Both the position numbers and the translations under genes were made by a program. 64,000 nt of DNA from NCBI GenBank assembly GCA_951801955.1, contig CATOOV010000002.1:62001-126000 (forward strand), given 5' to 3'. Below the pieces are notes generated by a model. It did not search any database. It saw nothing but the letters and a program-made list of their open reading frames with translations, and was not told where the DNA came from. Positions 25,223 to 33,675 of the stretch are shown here, piece after piece. The stretch is from an uncultured Lachnospiraceae bacterium. GTDB taxonomy: Bacteria; Bacillota; Clostridia; Lachnospirales; Lachnospiraceae. How positions within the stretch are numbered: position 1 is the first letter of the stretch; the number at the start of each line of letters is the position of its first letter.

Positions 25223-25239
25223 ATTTTGTTCTTATTATT

Positions 25240-26364
25240 TTATTCAAATACTTTGAACTCATAACCCTGGGCTCTTGCCTGGTCAATAAAATCTCCTAAT
25301 ATCTGGGTATTTGTCTCCGATTCAGCGTGTAGTAAATAGATCGCGCCTGGATGCAGCTTGTCCATAATCTTTTGAAGGCTCTCTGCAGGATCAGGCTGAT
25401 TATTCACATCGTAATCTAGATATGCAAAACTCCAAAATACACTTTTGTAATTCAGGTTGTTTAAAAGGGCAACAGATTGTTCGTTGAATTTTCCGGCAGG
25501 ATAGCGGAACAGGTGCATATCGTAGCCAAACTGTTCTTTGATATAATCATGGTTCCCCATTACTTCGTTGGTCTGCTGTTCTATGGTCTGGGAAGGAAGA
25601 CCTGCCGCTGGATGGGTTACGCTGTGATTGCCAACTTCGTGCCCTTCATCAATCATACGCTGCACCAGGTCAGGATCTTGTTTGGCATAGGAGTGTGTAA
25701 CAAAAAAGACTACGTGGACATTTTTTTCTTTTAAGGTATCTAAAATCCTAGGGGTGCAGCCATACTCATAACCTTCATCAAGTGTTAAATAGATTACTTT
25801 TTTCTCTGGTTCATCTGAGATAAAATAAGCATTATATTTTCCGTACTTTTCTTGATACTGCAAACAGCCGGCAGGGCGGTTCCACTGATCTAAGTCTCCG
25901 CCTTGTCCCCAGTCCAGGCATGTGGTATCTAATCCATTTAAGTCAATCTGCTCATTCTGCAGGACAAATCCGTTCTCCGCAGGTCGTTCATCAAACCCTT
26001 CTGGATTGTCAAGATCTGCAAGGGAAAAAGAGTCTTTTTTCTCTTCTGTCTCTGGCAAATCGGTTTCTTCTGTGCTGTCTGGAGTGAGTTCCTTGTCATC
26101 TTTGTTATCTTCTTTGGAATCTTTTGATTCTTCTTGTTCGTCTTTCGAATCAGTTCCGTCTTCAGGCAGGTCTTTTGTCTGAAGCTCCTTGTCTGAAGCG
26201 ATATCCTGCTGGTATTCTTTGTTTTCTTTTTCCTTTGACGACTTGTTTACCGTACTGGTAATTCCAATACCAACAAGGATAATGGCGACTACTGGGATCA
26301 CATAGACCATTACACGTGCCGTATTGTTTTTCTTTCTTCTTCTTTTCCTTCGTCTCTTATCCAT
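25240..26364 (-). CDS. Membrane-anchored polysaccharide deacetylase (PdaA-like)
   Basis: 374 residues. A very basic N-terminus (RRRKRRRKK) precedes one transmembrane helix (about 18-38); residues 40-120 are an Asp/Glu/Lys-rich spacer, and about 165-374 form a NodB-type deacetylase. Motif 1 reads LTLDEGYE (usually TFDDG), motif 2 is GNHSVTHP with both His ligands, followed by FRYPAG. The sequence is close to spore-cortex delta-lactam deacetylases such as PdaA; a spore role is inference. Own promoter at 26425-26453. Confidence 0.88.
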   Translation of the reverse strand: MDKRRRKRRRKKNNTARVMVYVIPVVAIILVGIGITSTVNKSSKEKENKEYQQDIASDKELQTKDLPEDGTDSKDEQEESKDSKEDNKDDKELTPDSTEETDLPETEEKKDSFSLADLDNPEGFDERPAENGFVLQNEQIDLNGLDTTCLDWGQGGDLDQWNRPAGCLQYQEKYGKYNAYFISDEPEKKVIYLTLDEGYEYGCTPRILDTLKEKNVHVVFFVTHSYAKQDPDLVQRMIDEGHEVGNHSVTHPAAGLPSQTIEQQTNEVMGNHDYIKEQFGYDMHLFRYPAGKFNEQSVALLNNLNYKSVFWSFAYLDYDVNNQPDPAESLQKIMDKLHPGAIYLLHAESETNTQILGDFIDQARAQGYEFKVFE

Positions 26365-26424
26365 ATTTTTCTGCCTTTCCTTTCGATTTTTAACGGTTTG
26401 AAAAAGCCGTTAATTCCAAATATC

Positions 26425-26453
26425 ATTATACACGATAATTGATCTTTTTGTAA
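26425..26453 (-). promoter_or_regulatory. Promoter of the deacetylase gene
   Basis: On the minus strand: TTACAA, 17-base spacer, TATAAT. The start codon is about 60 bases downstream. Confidence 0.5.
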
Positions 26454-26711
26454 TAAAAATATGAAAAGAATCAATTGAAATTTTCTTAAGGTTTTTTGTG
26501 TATTTTTACAAAAATAATTGACAATATTCCAAAAACATGTTATATATTTAATACATAGTATGTAACTTTTCGGGAGGCATTAACTATACAAAAAACCTAA
26601 TTATGGGTGTATTTTGTGTATGTTAATGTCTTTTTTTGTATGGAATGGGTCCACCAGCAAATCAGGACAAACTATGAAAACATCCAAAGGCTATACTGTA
26701 TGGAGGGAGGA
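26454..26711. other. Intergenic region between the deacetylase and the ptsG remnant
   Basis: Contains the promoter at 26518-26546 and about 165 bases of leader before the repeated leader element. CGGGAGGC at 26571 looks like a ribosome-binding site, but no proper start codon follows. No gene supported. Confidence 0.4.
26518..26546 (+). promoter_or_regulatory. Strong promoter upstream of the ptsG remnant
   Basis: TTGACA (26518-26523), 17-base spacer, TATATA (26541-26546). It probably still drives ptsI through the remnant. Confidence 0.65.
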
Positions 26712-26780
26712 GTGAAGGAATTCACAAATTCTTTTATTAACTACCTGTGTGTGCTGAAAAACGCATAGAATGGAGGAACT
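26712..26780 (+). promoter_or_regulatory. Repeated two-hairpin leader, copy A (ptsG remnant)
   Basis: GTGAA-GGAA-TTCAC hairpin, then TAACTACCTG and a second hairpin CTGTGTGT / ACGCATAG around GCTGAAAA, then AATGGAGGAACT before the ATG. Homologous to 43939-44026 and 57886-57955. Confidence 0.7.
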
Positions 26781-27079
26781 ATGAAAGAAAAAATATTTAG
26801 TATTTTACAACGAGTGGGAAGAAGTTTTTGCATATTGGGATTGATACTGTAAAATTAGACGGAAAAGGATTTGAAGTTTTTGTCGAAAACGGGCAACGGG
26901 TAAAGAAAGGTGAGCCAATGATGAAGCTGGATTTGGATTATATCCAAAAGAACGCTCCCTCTATCGTATCTCCAATTCTTTGTACAGAATTGGAGGATAA
27001 CCAGAAGATACGGTTGCTGGCAGAAGGGAAAATTAAAGCAGGGCAGCCATTGTTTGCAGTAGAGACTTTTGATGATTAG
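26781..27079 (+). pseudogene. ptsG: Collapsed PTS glucose-type EIICBA gene (internal deletion)
   Basis: The first 16 codons, MKEKIFSILQRVGRSF, read like the start of a glucose-type PTS EIIC membrane protein. They are then joined out of frame to the end of an EIIA(Glc) domain: from a TTG at 26828, HIGIDTVKLDGKGFEVFVEN through IVSPILCTE to the TAG at 27077, about 83 residues. The phospho-acceptor His (in HIG) remains, but the EIIC and EIIB domains and the EIIA N-terminus are gone. GAAGTTTTT at the junction suggests deletion between short repeats. A 39-codon frame (27118-27234) overlapping the ptsI start is not recognised. Translation of the stub is possible but unlikely to be functional. Confidence 0.8.
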
Positions 27080-27231
27080 TACACAAAAGCAATTACAGGC
27101 GAAAAGTTAAAAGTAAATATGAATGACTATATGTCTGTAAAATTTCCAAAATCCTTTCACATTGCAAAGGCTGTATGTGGGCAGGTTGCAAAAAATATGA
27201 ATGTGAAACATAAAAATGAGGAGGTACTGAA

Positions 27232-28863
27232 ATGCTGAAATTATCTGGAAAGGCGGTATACAAGGGGATTGTGCTTGGTCCTGCTGTTGTGCTTAAAAAA
27301 AAAGACCAGCAGGTAAAAAGAACTAAAATTGAAGATGTAAATAAAGAGATTTCCAGGCTTGAAATGGCAGAAAAAAAGTCTGCAGAACAATTGCAGAAAT
27401 TGTATGAGAAAGCAGAAAAAGAGGTGGGGGAGGCAAGTGCGGCAATCTTTGAAGTGCACCAGATGATGCTGGAAGATGATGATTACCAGGAGGCAATCCG
27501 AAATATGATTTGTACCGAGATGGTAAATGCAGAGTATGCCGTTGCTGTTACTGGAGATAACTTTTGTGAAATGTTTGCCAGTATGGAAGATGATTATATG
27601 AAAGCAAGGGCGGCAGATGTCAAGGATATTTCCAATCGTCTGATCAAAAATCTGACAGGGGAGGAAGATGTGGATTTTGCATCTATGGAACCTTCGGTTA
27701 TCGTGGCAGATGACTTGACACCAAGTGAGACAGTCCAGATGGATAAGGAAAAAATATTGGCATTTGTGACCATTCATGGATCTGCAAATTCCCATACATC
27801 CATTCTTGCAAGAATGATGAATATTCCTGCGTTGATCGGCGTTTCTGTAGATTTGAAACAAATTCATTCTGGTGTGCAGGTTGTGGTAGACGGGTTTCAT
27901 GGAGAAGTAATCTTTGAACCTTCCCAAGAAGTATGTGCAGATGCAGAGCAAAGAATGAAAGAGGAGCAGGAAAAACTTACTTTGCTCCAAACATTGAAAG
28001 GAAAAGAAAATGTCACACTGGATGGGAAAACAATCAAAATTTGTGCAAATATCGGCAGTGTGGGTGATGTTGGGTATGCATTGGAGAATGATGCCGGAGG
28101 CATTGGATTATTCCGAAGTGAGTTCTTATATTTAGGAAAAACAGATTATCCCACAGAGGAAGAACAATTTCAGGCATATAAACAGGTGGTACAGACAATG
28201 GCTGGAAAAAAAGTTATCATTCGTACTTTAGATATTGGTGCCGATAAACAGGTGGATTATTTTCATCTGGGAAAAGAAGATAACCCTGCCATGGGATACC
28301 GCGCCATCCGTATTTGCCTCAAAGAGCAGGATATTTTTAAGACACAGCTTCGCGCTTTATTCCGAACCGCTATGTTTGGCAGCTTGTCCATTATGTATCC
28401 AATGATTACATCTGTAGAAGAAGTAAAGAAAATATACCATATTGTAGAAAGTGTAAAGGCAGAGTTGGATGCAGACGGGATTCCATACAAGGTTCCTGAG
28501 CAGGGAATTATGATTGAGACGCCAGCCGCTGTCATGGTAAGTGATGATTTGGCTGAAATGGTAGATTTTTTCAGCATCGGAACCAATGACCTGACACAGT
28601 ACACATTGGCTGTCGACCGGCAGAATGAAAAGCTGGATGGGTTTTATAATCCACATCATAAAGCAATTTTAAGAATGATTCAAATGGTGGTGGACAATGC
28701 CCATAAGGCTGGAAAATGGGCGGGAATCTGCGGCGAATTGGGCGCGGATCTTGACCTTACAGAAACATTTATCCGTATGGGATTGGATGAACTTTCGGTA
28801 GCTCCTTCTATGGTGTTAAAAATCAGAAAAAAGGTACGAGATCTAGATATTTCAAAGGAATAG
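27232..28863 (+). CDS. ptsI: PTS enzyme I (phosphoenolpyruvate-protein phosphotransferase)
   Basis: 543 residues. Enzyme I takes phosphate from PEP and passes it to HPr. Active-site His 188 is in HGSANSHTSILARMM (family GGxTSHxAI). The PEP-binding TIM barrel carries GIGLFRSEFLYL, MGYRAIRICL, FSIGTNDLTQYTLAVDR and GICGELGAD, all intact. GAGGAGGT precedes the ATG. HPr (ptsH) is not adjacent. The only neighbour in the operon is the deleted ptsG, so ptsI probably uses its promoter. Confidence 0.94.
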   Translation: MLKLSGKAVYKGIVLGPAVVLKKKDQQVKRTKIEDVNKEISRLEMAEKKSAEQLQKLYEKAEKEVGEASAAIFEVHQMMLEDDDYQEAIRNMICTEMVNAEYAVAVTGDNFCEMFASMEDDYMKARAADVKDISNRLIKNLTGEEDVDFASMEPSVIVADDLTPSETVQMDKEKILAFVTIHGSANSHTSILARMMNIPALIGVSVDLKQIHSGVQVVVDGFHGEVIFEPSQEVCADAEQRMKEEQEKLTLLQTLKGKENVTLDGKTIKICANIGSVGDVGYALENDAGGIGLFRSEFLYLGKTDYPTEEEQFQAYKQVVQTMAGKKVIIRTLDIGADKQVDYFHLGKEDNPAMGYRAIRICLKEQDIFKTQLRALFRTAMFGSLSIMYPMITSVEEVKKIYHIVESVKAELDADGIPYKVPEQGIMIETPAAVMVSDDLAEMVDFFSIGTNDLTQYTLAVDRQNEKLDGFYNPHHKAILRMIQMVVDNAHKAGKWAGICGELGADLDLTETFIRMGLDELSVAPSMVLKIRKKVRDLDISKE

Positions 28864-28907
28864 TAAGAAAAATTTTTTTAGGCAGCAGGATGTGTTACAT
28901 AGATTCA

Positions 28908-29005
28908 GGGGTTGTCGCAAAATCAGAAGTCTCTATAATATATAGTAAATATATTGTCTGTATTTTACTATATATTGTGGAACCTATTCGTTTTGCAACA
29001 TCCCC
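28908..29005. repeat. 98-bp palindromic element, copy 3
   Basis: Begins GGGGTTGTCGCAAAATCAGA and ends CGTTTTGCAACATCCCC. AATATATAGTAAA and TTTACTATATATT form the inner arms. It lies between the convergent ptsI and response-regulator genes. Confidence 0.85.
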
Positions 29006-29027
29006 ATTTGTTTTTTATAGGAAAATT

Positions 29028-29738
29028 TTACTCGTTGTCTTCATCATCTGCCATCCGATAGCCCACACCTACCTCTGTGAATATATAGACAGGCTCTGCG
29101 GGATTTATTTCTAATTTTCTCCGAATGTTTGCCATATTTACCCGCAGAATTTTATTGTCTGATTCTGCGTAGGGTCCCCAGACATTGTTCATGACGGCAG
29201 AATAAGTCATCACTTTTCCAGAGTTCTGTGCAAGAAAGGCAACGATTTTGTATTCGATAGGGGTTAGATGGACGGGTTCTCCTTGTATGGTGATAATGCG
29301 TTTAAAGAAATCAATTTTCAGATCTTTTGCGTGGTACGGATGTAACGGCAGCCCATGGTCATTATGAAGGCGGCTGCTGTTGCGCAGCGAAGCGCGTATT
29401 CTTGCCATCAGCTCCGAGGTGCCGAAGGGTTTTGTCAGGTAATCATCTGCCCCTGCGTCCAGGGCACGCACTTTGTCATCCTCCTGGGTGCGGGCAGAAA
29501 CCACAATGATCGGGCGTCCAGACCAACTGCGGATTTGCTTTATAATCTCCATGCCATCCATATCCGGCAGACCAAGATCTAACAGAAAAATGTCTGGGCA
29601 GAGGGAGGAAGCAAGGGATAAAGCTTCTTTTCCTGTATATGCACAGCATACACGGTACCCCTGGTATGTTAAAGATTTTGAAATAAAGTCGCTGATATTT
29701 TTCTCGTCTTCTATCACTAATATGGTAAATTTATTCAT
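29028..29738 (-). CDS. OmpR/KdpE-family response regulator
   Basis: 236 residues. Receiver domain with Asp 54 (FLLDLGLPDMDG) and Lys 103 (YLTKPFG), then a winged-helix DNA-binding domain (LTPIEYKIVAFLAQNSGKVM; VNMANIRRKLE). Closest in feel to KdpE. The gene overlaps the kinase stop by 8 bases, so the pair is co-translated. No kdpFABC or other potassium transporter is in the window. Confidence 0.88.
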   Translation of the reverse strand: MNKFTILVIEDEKNISDFISKSLTYQGYRVCCAYTGKEALSLASSLCPDIFLLDLGLPDMDGMEIIKQIRSWSGRPIIVVSARTQEDDKVRALDAGADDYLTKPFGTSELMARIRASLRNSSRLHNDHGLPLHPYHAKDLKIDFFKRIITIQGEPVHLTPIEYKIVAFLAQNSGKVMTYSAVMNNVWGPYAESDNKILRVNMANIRRKLEINPAEPVYIFTEVGVGYRMADDEDNE

Positions 29739-30810
29739 GGTTATTCTCCTTCGGCAATGTAAATGTAAATTCTGCTCCTGCAGAGTGGTTTTTTGCAGTA
29801 ATTGTGCCGTGATGTGCAGTAATTATGCTTTGGCAGATCGAAAGCCCAATGCCAAATCCTTTATGGACATCGGAGGAAGCTGCCAGAGAGTAAGTTCCAT
29901 CAAAGATATGGTCTAAGTAATTTTCATTCAGTCCTATGCCATAATCAATAATCCGAAACTGAACATGTTCATTCTGATCTTCTACAATAAGTTCCACAGC
30001 ATGTTTTGTATTGGCATGGATCAGGGCATTTTCCATAAGGTTAATTAACACTTGTTCTATTAACATTGCATCCATAGGGATCATTAGAATTTCTGTTGGA
30101 AGTGTTACATGGATTTCAGAATCCGGCAATCTTTTTTTCAGCCTTGTTACAGATTCAGCCACAACTTCATCCACGATTTCTGGTGTGGTTTTGAGTTTGG
30201 AACCTTCAGTCTGGATATGGGTTACGGAGAGAAGGTTTTCCACCATATTTAAAAGCCAGCTTGCATCATCGTGAATATGGCGAATTAGTTCCTGGTGTTC
30301 CGTATTATCATAATTATTCCAGTGTTCGTCCATTGCTGCACTTGCACCTAGGATACTAGTTAATGGTGTGCGCAGGTCGTGGGAAATTGCACGAAGAAGA
30401 TTTGCACGCATTTTTTCTTTTTCCGCCTCAAGCAGTTGTTTTTCATGGGCGGCAAGAGCTTTGGTCTGTCGTTTCATATGGGAGGTAGTAGTACTGGTGA
30501 TGAGGGAAAGGGTTAGCATACACAAAAAACTAAATGGATAATCTGGCAGTGAAAAGTCTATATTAAAATAGGGATATGTAAAAAAGCAATTAATTAAAAT
30601 AATGCCAAAGACAGATGCAAAGATGCCAAAAAAATATCCATTGGTGTATCTTGCAATCGTGATAATGCCAACAATATAAAATAATGCAATATTGATGGGA
30701 TTGTCAGAAACGCGGAAAAAAAGAAGGAATGTGAGTATGGTGGTTAAAAGCAGTAGGCCTGCCGTGGCAGTTAAATCGTGTAATAATTGTTGTATGGTAT
30801 CTTTTTTCAT
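29731..30810 (-). CDS. KdpD-like sensor histidine kinase lacking the KdpD/USP sensor domains
   Basis: 359 residues. Four transmembrane helices (about 15-105) correspond to the DUF4118 membrane part of KdpD; a linker follows, then HisKA with His 144 in ISHDLRTPLTS and an HATPase_c domain (NLMENALIHA, DYGIGL, GFGIGLSICQ). Full KdpD is about 900 residues; the N-terminal KdpD and universal-stress domains that sense K+ and c-di-AMP are absent, as in several Clostridia. What it senses is unknown; control of a distant K+ transporter is the obvious guess. Confidence 0.85.
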   Translation of the reverse strand: MKKDTIQQLLHDLTATAGLLLLTTILTFLLFFRVSDNPINIALFYIVGIITIARYTNGYFFGIFASVFGIILINCFFTYPYFNIDFSLPDYPFSFLCMLTLSLITSTTTSHMKRQTKALAAHEKQLLEAEKEKMRANLLRAISHDLRTPLTSILGASAAMDEHWNNYDNTEHQELIRHIHDDASWLLNMVENLLSVTHIQTEGSKLKTTPEIVDEVVAESVTRLKKRLPDSEIHVTLPTEILMIPMDAMLIEQVLINLMENALIHANTKHAVELIVEDQNEHVQFRIIDYGIGLNENYLDHIFDGTYSLAASSDVHKGFGIGLSICQSIITAHHGTITAKNHSAGAEFTFTLPKENNHE

Positions 30811-31048
30811 TGGTAAACCTCAGTATAAAAATTTTTAGCGAGATCCAAACAAAACTTCAAGAACGCCATTATATGTCTGATAAAGCCGCCTTATTTGGGA
30901 CCGCCCTTTCGTGGAAAACTGCAAACTATAAAAAGGGCTTAAAATTTCCACGATAAAATAAATGTACCATGAAGAAAGAGGTGATTCAAGGAAGAAAGAA
31001 AATTTTAACATTATTTTAGCAAAAAATACTATTTGAATTGGAGAAATA

Positions 31049-31057
31049 TGGTATACT
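31049..31057 (+). promoter_or_regulatory. Extended -10 promoter of trxA
   Basis: TGGTATACT is an extended -10 element; no clear -35. The thioredoxin ATG is about 32 bases downstream. Confidence 0.45.
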
Positions 31058-31088
31058 AAAGGAAGTTTCAGAATAGGAGGAAATTGAT

Positions 31089-31400
31089 ATGGCAACAGTA
31101 AAGATTACAGTAGAAAATTTTGAAGAAGAAGTGGTAAAGAGCGATGTGCCAGTGCTTGTGGATTTCTGGGCGCCCTGGTGTGGACCATGCCAAATGCAGG
31201 GTCCTGTCATTGACAAGGCGGCAGAGGAATTTTCCGGTAAAGTAAAGGTTGGAAAATTAAACGTAGATGAAGAAGGGGATTTGGCGCAGAAATATGGGGT
31301 AATGAGTATTCCTATGCTGATTTTGTTTCAAGATGGGCAGGCAGTAAAAAAAGAAGTTGGTTTTCACACCCTGGAAGGAATTAAGTCAATCATTGCTTGA
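31089..31400 (+). CDS. trxA: Thioredoxin
   Basis: 103 residues, the normal size. Redox motif WCGPC with Cys 31 and Cys 34, preceded by VLVDFWAP, and cis-Pro loop SIPMLILF. Reduces protein disulfides with thioredoxin reductase. AGGAGG before the ATG, a hairpin terminator after the gene, so monocistronic. Confidence 0.97.
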   Translation: MATVKITVENFEEEVVKSDVPVLVDFWAPWCGPCQMQGPVIDKAAEEFSGKVKVGKLNVDEEGDLAQKYGVMSIPMLILFQDGQAVKKEVGFHTLEGIKSIIA

Positions 31401-31430
31401 CGAATTATTTGGAAGATATTATAATAAAGG

Positions 31431-31460
31431 GCAGTTACCATGTGTAGCTGTTCTTTTTTC
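31431..31460 (+). terminator. Rho-independent terminator of trxA
   Basis: CAGTTAC / GTAGCTG stem with five-base loop, followed by TTCTTTTTT. Confidence 0.8.
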
Positions 31461-31557
31461 TTTTCCAACAGGATAAGAGTTCAAACATTGCTGTTTACAG
31501 TGTAAGCGGCAATGTCCGATTACCTATCAAAAATCAGAGGAAATTTCCACAAAACAA

Positions 31558-31586
31558 TTGACAATCCGATGAAAGTATATTACTAT
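31558..31586 (+). promoter_or_regulatory. recA promoter
   Basis: TTGACA, 17-base spacer, TACTAT; the SOS box begins 12 bases downstream. Confidence 0.65.
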
Positions 31587-31598
31587 ATAATAAAACAC

Positions 31599-31610
31599 GA
31601 ACATAGGTTC
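31599..31610 (+). promoter_or_regulatory. LexA (DinR) SOS box of recA
   Basis: GAACATAGGTTC matches the Gram-positive LexA consensus GAAC-N4-GTTC exactly. It lies at the expected transcription start, where LexA would block recA until DNA damage. Confidence 0.85.
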
Positions 31611-31630
31611 GCAAATAAAGGAGAATGAGT

Positions 31631-32806
31631 ATGGCAAAAGAAGATAAATCAAAAATTTTAGAGATTCCAGCGACAAGAGAGGAAAAATTAAAGGCATTGG
31701 ACGCGGCAATTGCTAAGATTGAGAAAGATTATGGCAAAGGCTCTGTGATGAAACTTGGAGAATCAGCAAAGAATATGAATGTAGAGGCAATTCCTACTGG
31801 CTGTCTGAGTCTGGATTTGGCGTTGGGAGTTGGCGGGGTGCCAAAAGGAAGAATTATTGAAGTATTTGGACCGGAATCCAGCGGCAAGACCACGGTGGCA
31901 TTACATATGGTGTCAGAGGTACAGAAAAATGGGGGTATTGCTGGATTTATCGATGCAGAACATGCGCTGGATCCAGTGTATGCAAAAAACATTGGCGTGG
32001 ATATTGACAATCTCTATATTTCACAACCAGACAATGGGGAGCAGGCACTGGAAATCACAGAAACTATGGTGCGTTCTGGCGCTGTAGACATTGTAATCGT
32101 GGATTCTGTGGCAGCATTGGTACCCAAGGCAGAGATCGACGGGGATATGGGGGATTCACATGTGGGGCTGCAGGCACGTTTGATGTCCCAAGCACTGCGG
32201 AAATTAACGGCGCTTATCAGTAAAACGAATTGTATTGTAATCTTTATCAACCAACTCCGTGAGAAAGTTGGCGTAATGTTTGGAAATCCTGAGACTACTA
32301 CCGGAGGACGTGCCTTGAAGTTTTATTCTTCTGTGCGTCTGGATGTCAGGAGGATTGAGACCTTGAAGCAGGCAGGTGAATTTACTGGGAACCGTACCAG
32401 GGTGAAAGTAGTGAAAAATAAAGTGGCGCCGCCATTTAAGGAGGCAGAATTTGATATCATGTTTGGGCAGGGAATATCCAGAGAAGGTGATATTTTGGAT
32501 ATCGCTGTAGATCTTGGTATTATCAATAAATCTGGAGCGTGGTTTGCTTACAACAATGTTAAGATTGGACAAGGCAGGGAAAATGCGAAACAGTTTCTTA
32601 AGGAACATGAAGATGTCTGCCAGGAAGTAGAAGAAAAGGTTCGTACCCAGGTATTGGCAAAGGAAGATTTGGAAGAAACTCAAAAAGAGGCTGAAAATTT
32701 AGGAAAACAGGGTCAAAAAGAGGAAGAGAAACCCAAAAAACAGGAGACAAAAGAGACAGAGAAAACTGGGATATCAGACAAAAAAGAAATTGCCAGCGGA
32801 AATTGA
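31631..32806 (+). CDS. recA: Recombinase RecA
   Basis: 391 residues from the ATG at 31631, which has AAAGGAG at proper spacing; the ATG at 31625 is too close. RecA promotes strand exchange and LexA self-cleavage. Walker [10 protein letters not shown] at 80-88, then [20 protein letters not shown] and the L2-flanking [20 protein letters not shown]. The last 50 residues are a Glu/Lys-rich tail longer than usual ([19 protein letters not shown]). Followed by recX. Confidence 0.98.
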   Translation: MAKEDKSKILEIPATREEKLKALDAAIAKIEKDYGKGSVMKLGESAKNMNVEAIPTGCLSLDLALGVGGVPKGRIIEVFGPESSGKTTVALHMVSEVQKNGGIAGFIDAEHALDPVYAKNIGVDIDNLYISQPDNGEQALEITETMVRSGAVDIVIVDSVAALVPKAEIDGDMGDSHVGLQARLMSQALRKLTALISKTNCIVIFINQLREKVGVMFGNPETTTGGRALKFYSSVRLDVRRIETLKQAGEFTGNRTRVKVVKNKVAPPFKEAEFDIMFGQGISREGDILDIAVDLGIINKSGAWFAYNNVKIGQGRENAKQFLKEHEDVCQEVEEKVRTQVLAKEDLEETQKEAENLGKQGQKEEEKPKKQETKETEKTGISDKKEIASGN

Positions 32807-32871
32807 GAAAACTCATAGGTCAAAGCTGGTTTTAGACAATGGGCGGTCCGCGATTGGATTTATATGGTGGA

Positions 32872-32894
32872 GAGAACGCGGGTGCGTTCTTGAA
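32872..32894 (-). repeat. Palindrome family copy (reverse orientation)
   Basis: Minus strand reads TTCAAGAACGC-ACCC-GCGTTC, like the element at 25034-25058. Confidence 0.55.
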
Positions 32895-32926
32895 ATTGAG
32901 ATAAGTGTGTCAGAAAGGATATCGAA

Positions 32927-33532
32927 ATGCAGATTATGCAGATTACCGAATTAGACAAAAAAAGAGTAAAGATTATGTTGGAAGACAGGACGTTTTTTGT
33001 GTTGTATAAGGGTGAAAAAAGGCAGTATGACCTATCAGAAGGAGGAGATTTGTCAGAGGAGCAGTTTCAGGAAATCAGGCAGGAAATTCTCATAAAACGG
33101 GCACGAAGAAGAGCACTACACCTGTTGGAAAGGATGGATCGGACAGAAAGCCAGCTAAGAATCAAACTGACACAAGGATATTATCCAGAAGATGTAGTTG
33201 AAGACGCCATTGGGTATGTGAAGGGATATCACTATCTGGATGATTTGCGTTATGCCCAGAACTATGTGGGATGCCAAAAAGAGCGAAAGAGCAGGAGAAG
33301 GATTCAGACGGAACTTTTGGGAAAAGGGGTCGCGATGGAGTTGGTCCAGCAGGCGATTGAGGAAGAATTCCAACAAGAAAATGAACAGGAATTGATCTCC
33401 AAATGGGTAGAAAAAAAGGGTTATTCTACTGAGAAGGCGGATTTAAAAGAAAAACAGAGAATGTATCAGTTTTTGCTGCGGAAAGGTTTTCATTCAGATG
33501 ATATTTTGCATGTATTAGAACACTTGACATAA
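32927..33532 (+). CDS. recX: RecX, regulator of RecA
   Basis: 201 residues. RecX proteins are three-helix-repeat proteins that cap RecA filaments. Visible family features: ALHLLERMDRTESQLRIKL, YLDDLRYAQNYV and the C-terminal FLLRKGFHSDDILHVLE. It follows recA by 120 bases, the common arrangement. GAAAGGA precedes the ATG. Confidence 0.9.
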   Translation: MQIMQITELDKKRVKIMLEDRTFFVLYKGEKRQYDLSEGGDLSEEQFQEIRQEILIKRARRRALHLLERMDRTESQLRIKLTQGYYPEDVVEDAIGYVKGYHYLDDLRYAQNYVGCQKERKSRRRIQTELLGKGVAMELVQQAIEEEFQQENEQELISKWVEKKGYSTEKADLKEKQRMYQFLLRKGFHSDDILHVLEHLT

Positions 33533-33585
33533 AGCAGAAAAAAGTATAAAATCAAGTATGTTGTTATTCATGTCCTTAGATTGCA

Positions 33586-33594
33586 TGTTATAAT
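33586..33594 (+). promoter_or_regulatory. Extended -10 promoter of rny
   Basis: TGTTATAAT fits the extended -10 form; no good -35. About 80 bases before the rny GTG. Confidence 0.4.
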
Positions 33595-33675
33595 TGCGGT
33601 TTATTGTATATGACATATTAGAAACAAAAATGTTTTGCTATATGTACAATGAAAACGAAATAAGGAGGTGCTCCT

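Larger units (their letters stand above)
24832..25239. other. Repeat-filled intergenic region between convergent genes
   Basis: About 400 bases with no gene. It holds two copies of the 98-bp palindromic element (24878-24975 and 25124-25222) with a different perfect palindrome between them (25036-25058) and a G+C-rich stretch with GTGCGCACTCGTGCG. Confidence 0.8.

Noticed and set aside
27118-27234. 39-codon frame between the ptsG remnant and ptsI
   Set aside because: Overlaps the ptsI start, not recognised, and does not resemble HPr.
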